The notes below the pieces were generated by a model. The model was not told the origin of the DNA. It saw only the letters and a program-made list of their open reading frames with translations, and made no database searches. Of a stretch of DNA of 64,000 bases, positions 10,518-22,253 are shown piece after piece (the stretch's first letter is position 1; each line of letters opens with the position of its first letter). The stretch covers positions 30,252,070 through 30,316,069 of the forward strand of contig NC_079202.1 in assembly GCF_026745355.1 (NCBI RefSeq), in the 5' to 3' direction. This DNA is from Beta vulgaris subsp. vulgaris. Taxonomy: Eukaryota; Streptophyta; Magnoliopsida; Caryophyllales; Amaranthaceae. The translations under genes and the position numbers were made by a program.

Positions 10518-12872
10518 ATTCTATAACAGGCTTCCTCTAGCATGAGACTTTTCAAAGCATTGGTCAAACTAAAAGTCACCTTATCATCTCCCACAGTCAA
10601 AGTCAATTTCCCATTTTTAACATCTATGACAGCTCCAGCAGTATGAAGGAATGGTCTCCCTAAGATGATTGGGATTTTAGTATCCTCTCCCATGTCAAGC
10701 ACAACAAAATCCACAGGAATATAAAATTTACCTACCCTCACAGGAACGTCCTCTAAGATACCTAGGGGGGTATTTAACAGAACGGTCGGTCATTTGAAGA
10801 GTAATGTTGGTATGTTTTAAATCTCTCATGTCAAGCTTTTTGCAAACAGTCAGGGGCATGACACTAACACTAGCACCTAGATCACATAAGGCTTTGTCAA
10901 TAAAAATGGTGCTAATATTATAAGGGAAGGAGAAACTCCCCGAATCTTTCAATTTAGGAGGGGACTGATTTTGCAAAAGAGCACTACATTCTTCAGTAAA
11001 GGCAACAGTTTCTACTGCCTTCATAGTCAAAATTTCCTTCAAAAATTTAGCATATGCAGGTACTTGAGTAATAAGTTCAGTAAATGGGACAGTTACCTGA
11101 AGATTTTTCACTACCTCCATAAACTTACCAAGTTGGTGATCCAGCTTATTGTTTGATAGACGAGTGGGGAATGGTACCTTTATCGCAGGAGTGGTAGATG
11201 AAATTTTTTCAGGTATCATCTGCTTCTCGGCATTTGTGTTGGTGGTAGCCTCAGGAGCTGGCGAAGTTTCAGTTACGTCTGCATTTTTTTCTGGCTCAAC
11301 CGGACCATTCTTAGGCATTGGGAGACCATCATAATGTGTTCCACTCCTAAGAGTGATGGCATTAGCAGTGTCCCTTGGTTGCATTGAATGTGAAGGTAAG
11401 GCCCCATGTGGCCTACTAGCAGAAGAACTAGCCAACCGAGCTAGTTGAATCTCCAACATCTTGTTATGCGTGCCCAAATTTTCCAGTTGAGCTTTTGTGT
11501 CAGCTTGAAAAGTGTTGAACCCTTTCTGCATCTGGAACATCATATTCTTCAAATCTGTCGCGGCTGGGTCAGCAGTAGGAGCAGGTTGTTGAGGTGCTTG
11601 ATTTCTCTGAAAACCAGGTGGAGCTTGTTGTGGAGGTTGATATTGTTGACCCTGTTATTGAGGCGCATATGGTTATTGAGGCGGAGGGTTCAACACATTA
11701 GTACTCCTATATGAAAGGTTTGGATGGTGTCTCAAGCCAGGATTATAGGTGTTGGAATATGGGTTGAACTGGTTCCTAGGTTGTGACTGGAAAGCATTAA
11801 CTGCCTCACAGTTATTCCCTAGCGCAAGACACTCTTGAGAGTTGTGTCGAGGTATTCCACAGGCATCACAAAGGTGAACATTGTAGTTAGAAGTACTAGC
11901 CATAGCGTTAACAGTCATGTGGGGGGAGTCATTACTCAACTTCAAAGAATCAATCTTTTGAGTGAAAGCAGCTAGTTGCCCAGACAGTAAGGAAATGGCT
12001 TCAACATCATGTTTACCTCCCTTTTTCAAAGAGGAATGAATGGTATATGCTTGATTAGATGCTAGCTTCTCCAAAAGTTCATACCCCTCCTCAATCGCTT
12101 TATCGATGAAGAACCCACCGGATGCTCCATCAATTACTCGTCGTGTATCTGCATCAACTCTAGTGTAGAAAATATGACACAAATACCACTGGTCCAGACC
12201 ATGATGAGGACAGAGACGCGGCAGATCCTTGAACTGCTCCCAAGCTTCATATAAAGACTCACCAGGATCTTGGGTGAAAGTAACTATGGCATGTCTCATA
12301 TCGGCAGTTTTCTGGTAAGGGTACCACTTGATATAAAGACTCACCAGAATATTTGAAAGTTCTGGCAAGGTGGTGATGGTGGAAAGCAGCTTATTATACC
12401 TGAATAAAGCTTTATCGCACAGAGAGAAACCAAATAGAAGGAGTTTCATCTCATCAGGAGTAACACCAGCTTGTTTCTGAGTAGCACAACACTGTAAGAA
12501 TCTCTGCAGGTGCTGATTTGGGTCTTCAGATGGTAACCCAACGAACTGATTGTTCAGAACCATATTCAGAACAAGAGACTTGATCTCAAAATTTGTAGCA
12601 GCAATAGTAGGCATCCATACCCCAGTAGGCCCATTATCAGGACATGGTTGTGCATAGTCTCGGAAGGTTCGTGTAACATTCTCACCCATATTGAGAGTAA
12701 TAGGTAAGGTGGGGGATTCTTGGTGTGGGGAAGGTGGTCGAGAAGGTGTCTTTTGGGAGGGTGTCCCTGCAGACAGCTTAGCTTGCTTAGTTTTCTTTCT
12801 GAGTCTACGAGCGGTCTTTTCAATCTCCGGATTGAACGGGATGAGATTTGGAGATTTCAATTTCCTGCTCAT
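10518..12872 (-). pseudogene. gag and protease of the outer gypsy element (broken)
   Basis: The ORF 12872-11673 starts MSRKLKSPNL and holds the gag domain (FEIKSLVLNMV, SLYEAWEQFKDL, RVIDGASGGFF), then a CCHC knuckle (CDACGIPRHNSQEC, near 11860). A stop falls at about 11655-11670. The reading resumes at 11552-10728 with a coiled linker and retropepsin (CDLGASVSVMPL). A run of six G at 10767-10772 coincides with a frame change, after which the protease continues (IPIILGRPFLHTAG) to the nested insertion at 10512. Confidence 0.88.
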
Positions 12873-12978
12873 ACACCAAAAACACTAAAACAAACGTGAG
12901 ATGCTCCAAAGAACAGGTGTTCTTCAGAGTAGAGGTTAGTTTAATGCAATAATGCAGACAAAATAAAATAAACCGTCT

Positions 12979-12996
12979 CCCCGGCAACGGTGCCAA
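12979..12996 (-). other. Primer binding site of the outer gypsy element, tRNA-Asp type with one mismatch
   Basis: The minus strand reads TGGCACCGTTGCCGGGGA, one base different from the tRNA-Asp PBS at 7829-7846. It is separated by five bases from the LTR that starts at 13002. Confidence 0.88.
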
Positions 12997-13001
12997 AATT
13001 T

Positions 13002-14334
13002 GATACGTTAAAGTCGTATCACCTAATCAAAAATACCTAAGGTCCACTAACTAGTAGTCAGGGAAGTCAGGATCGAATCCACAGGGAGAAGTTATATTAT
13101 TATATCTGAACTCTAATATTACACTAACAAAATCAGGTGAATAGAGTTGTGCTACTAAACAAAGCAAATAGCAGAACTAAATACGAAGGTGTAAATATAT
13201 TAATAAAGTACTAGAATCATGGATCACTATGCATACAATTCGGGAAATCAGGGAAGAATAAAAAACCACCTAGTAAGTCAAACTGTCTAGGGCACAAGTA
13301 ATTTCTATCGAACATTACCTCCCTCAAAGATCACCCAGCCACTCTCGCATAGTCAAGGGTCACTTTGCATAATAATTGAAAGCCTATACGGTATCTCTCC
13401 TCTCGAAGCAGATTTAGTATTGCAACAATAGAAATATAAATCAGGCCTAACTTATAATTCTAGCATGAAGAATCAATCATAAGAAACAATTAAAATACAA
13501 CACAATCAAACTAATCTATCAATTCCTCATTGCATACATAGATCCCCACAATTCTAGAAATAAAACTACTCACTTATAATCATGAAAACAATAACAAAAG
13601 TCATATAAAAACTCATACTTTGAAACATTGCAATTAACTAAGAAAAGAATCTAATTAACAAAGAAGAAGTAGTAAAGAAATAATGAAAAAAGATTACCGA
13701 ATTATATTAAACTTGTTAATAAGAAAAAGGTTTAATGTTGAATTGAAATCACAAAGCACTAAATTAAGGTTCTTAAATCACTCTCTAGAGAAAACTAATA
13801 ATAAAAACCAATCTTCTAATAATTATGATTTTTCTATCTATACAAGCCCTAAAAACCATAGCAAAAGTCTTGAAAAAACGGCCCCGCATTCATTAAAAAA
13901 CGCGTGCGCAAAGTCGCCCGATGTAATCGGGCTCCAAAAAAGCAGGAACAGGGCAAAAACCAAAGGCGCCCGATGGAATCGGCCTGACTTGCCCGATAAC
14001 ATCGGGCGGCCTATAGACACAACAGTTATGCTTCAATTGGCAGGGGCGCCCGATGTCGGGCCATGTCGCCCGATCGGGTGAAACACCGAATCACGACTGG
14101 GCGTCCAGCGCCCGATCGGGCCCGCAACTGAATCATGTTTCTCGCTTCTTCGCCCGATTGGGCTGGGCCGCCTAATCCTATCGGGCCGGTCAGGCTTCAT
14201 CGTTTCTTGGCTCTTCTTTTTCTCAAAGTCCTGGAAAGCATCCTCGGGATCTTAAAACTCAGCGTCCAACCTCTCTAATCTAGTGTGCGGTCATATAAAG
14301 TAGTTAATAGCTCCCTAAAACCTACAATCCAACA
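13002..14334 (-). repeat. 5' LTR of the outer gypsy element
   Basis: The inner end is set by the PBS and TG at 13002 (tgatacgttaaagtcg). The outer end is not certain. aaca at 14331-14334 would give TGTT..; without the partner LTR no duplication can be tested. A GC-rich block of gcccgat/atcgggc palindromic words lies at 13903-14190. It is followed on the minus strand by a TATA-like gtatagata near 13845. Confidence 0.75.
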
Positions 14335-14622
14335 CAAAACGGCAAACCACAACTAGATGGAGAGAGTTAGTACAAAATGGCTTCTAAGAGCACCATAACC
14401 ATAACTTTTAGCATATAAGTAGGGGAGAAAAACTCTATATAAAATCGTAACATCATGATTACAGGCCAATAGCCTGCTACTTTGTTGTATCACAAAGCTT
14501 ATTTGTGAAAAGCTTAGGTTGGTTCCCCCTCCCCCCCCTCCATTGTGGTTGACACTCAGGGGGCTTTTCTTTCTGGAAGAAGCATACTGCATAATATTTT
14601 GCTGTGTTAGGACATAGTCAAA
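14335..14622. other. Unassigned stretch between gypsy LTR and LINE remnant
   Basis: No coding region or repeat is recognised. A C-rich run (cccctcccccccctcc) lies near 14530. The part next to 14623 may be decayed LINE sequence, because the RT reading begins without a clear 5' end. Confidence 0.4.
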
Positions 14623-15240
14623 ATGTACACTCCAAGCCATAAGCAAAAAGGGTGCTTAATAAAGATTGACATCCAAAAAGCTTATGACACAATATGTTGG
14701 AAATTCTTAGAAGCAATGATGGAAACTCTTTTGTTCCCTACTAAGATCATTAAATTGATCATGATGTGTGTGACAAGTCCTACATTTACTCTGATGCTCA
14801 ATGGAATGCATATTGGGTTGTTTAGCTCAAATAGGAGCTTGAGGCATGGTGACCTAATGTCACCATTGCTCTTTGTTCTATGTATGGAGTATTTTATAAG
14901 GATCATGAGATACGTAGGAAAGTAGCCTAACTTCAAATATAATCCATGATGCAGTAGCTTGGGAATGAACCACCTATGGTTTGCTGATGACATGATAATC
15001 TTTTGCAAAGGAGATTATCACTCAATGTTGATGCTACTGCAAGCCATGAAACTCTTCTTTGACTCAACTGGACTGGTTGCTAATCCTAAGAAGTCTTCCT
15101 TATATGGTTGTGTGTTGGATGAGCATGAGATGCAAAGAATTATAGATAGCTCTTATGGGGTTTTGTCCCCTCCTAAGATCATTAAACTAGAATGCAGCCA
15201 ACCGTTCCTCTTTCATCTCTGCTTGAAATCCTTCCCTAGA
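14623..15240 (+). pseudogene. LINE (L1-type) reverse transcriptase fragment
   Basis: The reading 14623-14925 contains LIKIDIQKAYDTICWKFLE, a change of Asp-Xaa-Ser-Lys-Ala-Phe/Tyr-Asp motif A of non-LTR RTs. It then has LRHGDLMSPLLFVLCMEY, the Gln/His-Gly-Asp-Xaa-Ser-Pro motif B. The next reading (14959) has HLWFADDMIIF, the catalytic Phe-Ala-Asp-Asp motif C, and ANPKKSSLYG. Both ends of the element are missing and two frame changes are needed. Confidence 0.85.
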
Positions 15241-15286
15241 AAAGGCAACCAAATAGGAAAAAAAAACCCAAAAGTGAGATACTTTA

Positions 15287-15303
15287 AAGCAATGACATTG
15301 TTA
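15287..15303. repeat. 17-bp target site duplication, left copy
   Basis: aagcaatgacattgtta occurs here and again at 17297-17313. Direct repeats of this length are typical of target-primed (LINE-type) insertion. Confidence 0.85.
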
Positions 15304-17296
15304 AGAAACCGGTTGAATTGAAAAAGCACCCTTAGTCGCCCCCTCCCACTCTCACTTTTTTTTTCTCTCTAAAACCCTAGCCTCCCCTACCCCTTCCTCA
15401 TCAGTTAGGGGTTGCCATGGATGATCTCATCCATGGTAAGCTCCTTATCCCTTTTATTTTCAGTTTTTAGTTCCTTTTTTTATTTTGTTGAATAAATTAG
15501 TATCTCTTTATAAGAAATCATCGAACCCTCGTATGGGATTTTTAGTCTCTGTTGTGGAGATCTCCTTCTCTCCTACGGGAGTTGAGAGTATGTTCATTTT
15601 TGTTTTTAGGTATGAAAAATTATTCTCATTGGTTGAAGTTCGAGACTCAACATGAACTTATTCACTAGTGGAAAAAACCTTATCTATCACTTAGTAACAT
15701 ATGCTGTTTTTACCAAACCGCATCAGAAAATCAATTAAGAAAATGAGAAGGAAAGCTTGGAGGAAAATCTGATGCGATCCTCTTGTGGACCACATAACAT
15801 TAAAAAACTGATGCGTTTTTTTTTTAAATTTGATGCGGTTTCTAGGACCGCATAAAATTTTCTACTTTTTTAGGCCCTAAAGTGACGCGGCCCATCAGCT
15901 CCCACATTAATCTCGCGGCCCACTCCCATCCCTCACCCCCACTCAAACTCTACCTGTCCCTCGCTCCAGTCCACTCCCACCCAAACCCTAACTCCCTCAC
16001 TTCCCCTCTCTCTCTCTTCTCTCAACGCCTCTCAAACCCCACCTTCCACTCAAACCCTGATTCCCTCACTTCCCCTCTCTCTCTCTCCTCTCTAATCCTC
16101 TCTATCCTCCCTCATACACCGAAGAATCGAAGAAACCCACACAATGAAATGAAGATGAAGAACGAAAATCCGAACGAAAATCGAAGAAACCTACACATAG
16201 AACGAAGAAAATGAAGAACGGAAATGAGAACGAAGAGGGAAATTGGGGAATAAAGAGCGAAACAAAGAAAGGAAGAGATGAAGAATTGAAGAAATTGTTT
16301 TTTTTTTCCGTTTTTTTCATATTTTTACCAGATTTTTTCGCTTTTTATTTGATTTCATGGTTACATCCCCAATTTTTTTTTTCCTTTTTTCCGTTTTTTT
16401 AGATCTAGGTTTGTTTTCGTTAATTTCCATTTCAGATTTTTTTCCTTTTTTTTTTTTTGTTTTTTAGGTCTAGGTTTGTTTTTGTTTTGTATTCGTTAAT
16501 TTTCGCTGTAATTAGTTTCAATTTTTTCATGTTGTAATTAGTTTTAATTTTTTTTATTTTGATTTAATTTGGTGAAATCGTCTTCAGTAGTTTCAATTTT
16601 TCATTCCTTTCAATTTTTTTAGTTCTAGTTTCATTAGATTATCTAATTTTATTATTTCATCATTCAGATATTGAAACTTGTGAATATTCATTATTTTAAA
16701 TTTTATAATTAATGCATGAATTCAATATACTATACTAGTTTTTTTCAGTTAATTTTATAATTGATGCTGAAAATAATACGAAGATATATTGGCTTTTATT
16801 TCTGTTTTTTTAGATTTTCTTGGGTTTTGGTTGTGTAACTTGGTCATAATACCTTGTGTGATGTTGGTACATCGCATAAGCTTGCAACTCTGCAGTGTAG
16901 AGTTGCAGGCTTTTTTTTTTAATAAATAAATGCTATAGTCTGATGCGGTCATGGATCGCATCTGATGCTATAATCTGATGCGGTCATGGACGACATCATA
17001 TTAATTTTCTTATTCTGCTGCGGACCCATTGATGTGGACCAAAACCGCATCAGTAAGCCCAATTTTGACCGCATCAGATGGGCTTTTTTCCACTAGTGAT
17101 TGGAATCTCGGATGCGGTTAACATGGCTTGATTCAGCAAATAGTAGGGGGTTGCGCTGTATTGCTCGATCTGGTTCATTGTAGTTTCTTCAAAGACGAAT
17201 TTTATTTAACCTTGTTTAATTGTATCTTGTATTTCTTTAATATCTATTGTAGATACCATTTGGCCTTCAATTAAAGAAATTTATCTTTCAAAAAAT
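15304..17296 (+). mobile_element. Short retroposed sequence (about 555 bp without its CACTA insertion)
   Basis: It is bounded by a 17-bp direct repeat and ends in an A-rich tail (ctttcaaaaaat). After removal of the CACTA element (15663-17098 plus one att) it is about 555 bp. The 5' part is CT-rich with aaaccctagcc and a short ORF start (MDDLIHGK, 15418). The 3' part (17102-17290) is AT-rich, like an L1 3' UTR. It could be an internally deleted LINE or a retrocopy of a cellular transcript. There is no RT. Confidence 0.7.
15663..17098. mobile_element. Non-autonomous CACTA (En/Spm) DNA transposon, 1436 bp
   Basis: It starts cactagtggaaaaaacc and ends ggcttttttccactagtg, giving a 15-bp perfect terminal inverted repeat with the diagnostic CACTA. 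The flanking triplet att is duplicated (15660-15662 and 17099-17101). Both ends carry subterminal repeats of gatgcggt/accgcatcag (15715-15860 and 16940-17080), which in this superfamily bind the transposase. No transposase is encoded. A CT-rich centre (15880-16290) of unknown origin may be captured sequence. Confidence 0.92.
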
Positions 17297-17313
17297 AAGC
17301 AATGACATTGTTA
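17297..17313. repeat. 17-bp target site duplication, right copy
   Basis: It is identical to 15287-15303 and follows the A-rich tail of the retroposed sequence. Confidence 0.85.
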
Positions 17314-17671
17314 TAAATTTATTAAGATTATTAAACTACCTACCAAATGTACAATGAAAATGTAAAATCTAACTAAAAAATTTAAATAACTCCATAATCA
17401 AACCTTATATAATATTATATATATATAATGATATAACTCAAAAGTTGTTCAAATCTCACGGCGATTCAGAACAAAGTTCAGAACTGAAATTTTTAATGAG
17501 ATTAAACGTTGATTTTCAAGATTTAAGATCTTATAGAACTATGAAACGACCTGATATAATTAAAAAGGTTTAAGATTTGAGGTTGAGTTGATAAAAAAAA
17601 TCACATATTTTGAGTTTTGAGTTCTATAACAAATTTTGTTACTCAAGATTAAGAACAATCTTTTTTCACTA
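17314..17671. other. AT-rich stretch, nothing recognised
   Basis: The sequence is non-coding and AT-rich, without conserved motifs or repeats that I can name. Confidence 0.5.
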
Positions 17672-17962
17672 AGGGCATGTTCTCTCCAGCTTATTTTCAG
17701 TTCAGTTCAGTTCAGTTCAATTCAGTTCAGTTCAATTCAGTTCAATTCAGTTCAGTTCAATTCAATTCAGTTCAGATCAGTTCAGTTCAGACCAGTTCAG
17801 TTCATTTCAGCTCTTGACAATACTTTTACTCTCACATATCACTATTCATTTCAGTTCAGTTCAATTCAGTTCAGTTCAGATTAGTTCAGTTCAGATCAGT
17901 TCAGTTCAATTCAATTCAGTTCAGTTCAGTTCAGTTGTTTTATGCCGAACAGAACAGGCCCT
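17672..17962. mobile_element. MITE-like element filled with (TTCAG/TTCAA)n
   Basis: The ends are agggcatgttct and agaacaggccct, a 12-bp inverted repeat with one mismatch. The inside (17695-17935) is almost wholly built from ttcag and ttcaa units in one orientation, broken by a unique stretch at 17805-17850. No convincing target duplication was found, so the boundaries are tentative. Confidence 0.6.
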
Positions 17963-19388
17963 ACCAATTCAAACAATAATCGAAAACCCAACCCATTAAA
18001 GATCTAAGCTATATAACAAAAAAAATAATACAATACAATTTTAGATCTAAAATTTCAGAATGAACAATATCTTGACAAATTATCGAAAAGATTTCCATTC
18101 TTGGTTCTTGGTAGAATAAAAACTTGAGTAGTTCTTTGGAGAAACTACACTAGTAGCAAAAAAGAACGACGAATGAGAAAATGGGGGAAGAAGTTAGAAG
18201 AAGAAATTACAGAGAATGAGAGAGGAGAAGATAGAGAGGCGAAAATGGATGGAGGAGAGATGCAAAATGCATATTGAACTGTAAAAGTAGAGACTAAACA
18301 AAGCAAAAATATTGCTATAAAACGTTGCAACCATATACCTGTTATCTTTCTTTCTCTGAATTTTAAACAAAATTTAAGTTGGTAGATATTGGGGAAGGTG
18401 TTTTAGAGTTTATGAATTTTGATGTTGCAATGCGATGCAGATATGATTAGACTATTTATAGTGCTGGGAATTCGGTTCTTATTACGATTTTTTTAAAAAT
18501 ATATATATAATTTTATAATCACGAGTTTTCATATCTAAGAATGATTGAATCAATTCCTAAAATCAAGTTTTGCAATTTAGGAATGATTGAGATTTAGGTG
18601 ATCAACTTGTACATGATTTAAGATTGTAATTGATTGGCATAAGCATGATTTGAAGAGTTTAAAAAATTTCGGCCAATTGCATTGAGAATTGTGAGTGATA
18701 CATGGTGAATTTGCTTAGTTGGATAGTGTTTTAAGTGTCTAAAAAGACACGTGGGATTTGATTTATTCTGAAGGGCAAAATTGATTGCCAAATGGCGAGA
18801 TAAACTATATAGCTATCACGTAAGAGTAAATTATCCACCTTTATTAGTATATATGTATAATTATTACGTTACACGTTATTTTTCAACAATTTTACTCTCT
18901 TTACATGTATAGTGGCAGCACCACTCTAATAAGAAGGTACTAGTCTTCTATGCACGTGATGCGTGCGTCGATTATTGTTTGGGTTTATTATTAATAAATT
19001 TCATCAGAATATAATTATAGAAGTGTGATTTATAATTATTGTTATACAAACTACTATAATCTATAAAGCGTTTAGAAATTGAGATAAACATTTAGATGTA
19101 AAGTTTTATAATCAAATTAAATTTGTAATTTATATAGTTGAGTAACCATTTTTCTCATTATGTCAAGTCACTTTGTTAATGCTTATTTATTTTATTATTG
19201 AAATTTTTACCCATCTTTAAATTAGAAAATGATATAATTGTACAAAATTTGAATATCCAATTAAGTATATATTTAGCTAAGGGAAAAATACATTTCATTG
19301 GGGGACACCATGGCTCCCCCTTTACTTATATACTAAAGATAATACATTAATATTTATGTGTATATATTATTTAATTAAACTTTTGTAG
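17963..19388. other. AT-rich intergenic stretch upstream of the laccase pseudogene
   Basis: A short minus-strand ORF (18330-18145, 61 codons, hydrophobic start) is present but has no recognisable family. The upstream copper-site exons of laccase (His-Trp-His-Gly) were looked for here and not found. Confidence 0.5.
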
Positions 19389-20514
19389 GGAAGTGGTGGA
19401 AGATGGATGTACAAGTACCTTACTATGCATTTATGAGGATAAGAGGAGACTCAAATACTTTTGATGCTGACATAATCAATGGTCGATCTGGCAACCTATT
19501 TCCCCGCTCAAAGCAAGGTAAATTTCAATAAGCCAAGTACCCCTACCTAACCCTCTATATTTTCTAACATGCTTTTAATTTTATAACTTATTAACCACCT
19601 TTAATATTGTTGATGGTTAATGAGTAAAAATTATAAGAAGTTGATATTTGAAATAAAAATCGAGATAATTCTAATAATTGGACTGATTATATTTTCCCTT
19701 ACATATAAATCAAATCACCAACTATATTCAAAGTAGAATATGTAAACTGTATAAACTACAAAACTTTAAAGTGTAGATTAGGAATAATGTCATCAATTGT
19801 TACAAATGTTGTGAAACAAAGGGAACATAAATATTGTAAACTGAAGGATAGTGAAGAACTTATGTTTTCTTTCTTCTTATCGTGTATATTGCAACTTATG
19901 CAAATGCCCTATTGGTACTACAAAAATTACTATTACAAGTCAATATGCATAATAACCCTAGTATATAGGTTTTGGGGGAAATGTTGCCAAGCATTAAATG
20001 CATGGGCATTCAGACTCATAACAAAAAACAATTTTCGTATGTCGATCTTTATTCTTTGAGCTTTTTTTACCTAGATCCTATATATTGGAGTGTCAAAGTT
20101 TCTCATGCTAAAAAATGTTTCCCATACCCGAATTTAAATGTCATTAGGGATGGTCAAGTTGGTAGATCATAATAATGCCAAAGCCTTCACAGGACTGGGA
20201 GCATATTGTCTTTGCAGCTTTGTAAATTTTCTGCTCAAATTTGTGAACAGATATCTTACCGCCTACTTTATTCCAATATGGTGTTTCTTTGTAGATAAAT
20301 TGAGGTCTATGGTAGATCTAGGAAAAAGTGATCTATTGTGTATAATCAATTCAGAGTTGCAAAATATCATGTTTTATGGAGTTGCAAACCATAAGTTAAT
20401 CATTGTAGGACCCGATGCTAGCTACACAAAGCCATTCAAAAAGCGATTATGTTACTATATCGCCGAGCCAAACCATAAATGTGCTTCTAGAGGCCAATCA
20501 AACATCAAATCAAT
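19389..20514 (+). pseudogene. Laccase (multicopper oxidase) pseudogene, two exons left
   Basis: Exon 19389-19517 is flanked by tttgtag and gtaaat and reads GKWWKMDV...DADIINGRSGNLFPRS. This matches the Gly-Glu-Trp-Trp and Thr-Ile-Asn-Gly-Xaa-Pro-Gly-Asp-Leu-Tyr blocks of plant laccases. Exon 20295-20514 follows ctttgtag and reads LRSMVDLGKSDLLCIIN, MFYGVANHKLIIV and DASYTKPF, the start of cupredoxin domain 2. The 777-bp gap between them behaves as the intron. The first exons (copper ligands) and everything after domain 2 are missing. The latter loss coincides with the LTR starting at 20515. Laccases oxidise monolignols in the cell wall; this copy cannot. Confidence 0.8.
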
Positions 20515-21466
20515 TGTAATAGCCCATATTTTTGAGTATTTTTTGAAGTAATTAAAATATTTGCTTTTAAAATATATATATTTTAAGCAAGGGGTATTTT
20601 AATAACTTCACCCGTTTTTAGATTATTTGACGCGAGATGACGTCAATATTGGATTTGTTAAACTTTTGGTTTGAATCCTAGTTAAAAATTTCAAAACAAA
20701 AATTAGGCCATTATTTTTTACGGGATCTTATACTAAATGGAGGAGTTTTGTTTTCTTAAAACATTCAAATTTCTGATGGAGGTTACAAATCTTGGTTTAA
20801 TCTCCTAATCTATGGTGAAGGTTACAAACTATTTAATTTTTGAAATTAAGTACTACTTATTCTACTCCTATAAATATCCCGTACCTTAAGCCATCTTTTC
20901 CACACAAAAACTTTGAAGAATCCATACTCTCTTACTTTCAAGGTTGTTCCTCCTCTTCTCTTCATCTATTCTAGTTTCATATTTCTTATACAAACTTTAA
21001 TTCTCTTTGGTTTAAGAAAAAGATTTTCATGTTTCTTACTCAAAAATATTATGCTTATGATAGGTCATTCATTTTTAAATCCATGATTAAGTTCATGTGA
21101 TAAGTTACTTATTGATTGGTTAGGAGAAAGTTCAAGCATAAGAATGAGTGAAGATACTAGTACACTCGTTGTGCAAGATTAAGGTACATTATGTAGCTAG
21201 ATCTTTTTAAATATTATTTTTTTGTGGTAAAGTTGTTTATGTTGGATTGGATTTGGAAATTTGGTTTAAAATGGTTACAATATTTTACTCTTTGAAATGA
21301 AAAGAAAGAATGATTTTATCAATCAATTTTATATAAAAGTTTTTTTTTTTTTTTTGGAAAATTAAATTAATCTTACAAGGAAACTTGATTGTTTTTATGA
21401 ACTTTGAATGTTCAAAAAATTGTTTATGAGAAAAGGAGGTTTATTCAGGACTTACAAGCTAAGTCA

Positions 21467-21535
<69 letters not shown>

Positions 21536-21542
21536 GATATTA

Positions 21543-21580
<38 letters not shown>

Positions 21581-22253
21581 TATTATGATTATTATTATTA
21601 TTATTACCGATTGATTAACATCAAGAAGGTTTCATGCTTCAAAGTCTAGTTGTTGGCAATTATTGTTACCCCTTGATATAGATCCGTGATGGGATGACTA
21701 GCTTGGGCGGGGGAGGGGGGTATGCACACTTAGGAAATAGAAGGGAAAATAAGAAGAGGAATTATTTTCAAGATTATATTTTAATCCAAGTTATTTCGAA
21801 AGAGTTTCTTCTTGAAAGGTTATTCTTCAACTATTCAAGTATTTGGAAAGACTTTGTTCTTAAAAGGTTATTCTTGAATTATTATTGAAGTGTTTGAAAA
21901 TATTTTATTCTTCAAGACTTATTCTTGAATTATTAGTGATGGCGTTTTCAAAATGAAAATGTTGAGAACTAACAATGTGTTACTTATCTAGTACATTTCG
22001 TACTCGATTTTATACTGACGCGTATTTTCTTTTTCCTATTTGACTTTACCCTGTTTACATTTTTGGGAAGTATTTTTGCAGGAGAGTTTTTGATGTGCAT
22101 GGGAGCATACTATGAAGGGGATATTCACCTAGATTAGGGAGTTTTATTGATTTTATGTATTGAGACAATATTTACTTTCATAATAAAAAAGTTTATTATA
22201 TTGGTTAAAGCAGTCTTCCGTTGCAAGTTATTTTGTTAGTTAGTAGTTGATGC
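20515..22253 (+). mobile_element. Probable solo or truncated gypsy LTR
   Basis: It begins tgtaatagcccatattttt, a start I recall from plant chromovirus (Del/Tekay) LTRs. A TATA-like tataaatatcc lies near 20867, with a CA-rich leader after it, and a U5-like end region around 22200. No target duplication is visible and the right end is uncertain. It interrupts the laccase pseudogene and abuts the remains of Copia C. Confidence 0.45.
21466..21606. repeat. (ATT)n microsatellite
   Basis: About 140 bp of tat/att trinucleotides with a few interruptions (gatattatatt near 21535, attatgatt near 21583). It lies inside the LTR-like region and gives spurious open frames of poly-Ile or poly-Tyr. Confidence 0.97.

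Larger units (their letters stand above)
1..14334 (-). mobile_element. Outer Ty3/gypsy retrotransposon, split by a nested element and cut by the window edge
   Basis: Reading the minus strand from right to left there is an LTR (13002-~14334), a tRNA-Asp type PBS (12979-12996), gag and protease (12872-10518), an interruption at 10512-2571, then RT, RNase H and integrase (2565-1). The 3' LTR lies outside the window. The order protease-RT-RNase H-integrase defines Ty3/gypsy. The long gag and the tRNA-Asp PBS fit the Athila/Tat group, but I cannot fix the lineage without a tree. Frameshifts and stops in gag and protease make it a dead copy. The two halves join exactly across a 5-bp duplication (catct). 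Confidence 0.9.

Noticed and set aside
15882..16214. 110-codon Ser/Pro/Leu-rich frame in the small CACTA element
   Set aside because: Low complexity and no family. Kept only as possible captured sequence.
18145..18330. 61-codon minus-strand ORF with a hydrophobic start
   Set aside because: No cysteine pattern, family or splice context. Likely chance in AT-rich DNA.
19787..20172. Two open frames between the laccase exons
   Set aside because: They lie in the intron between 19517 and 20295 and show no conserved text.
21404..21649. Open frames coding poly-Tyr and poly-Ile
   Set aside because: Direct product of the (ATT)n microsatellite.
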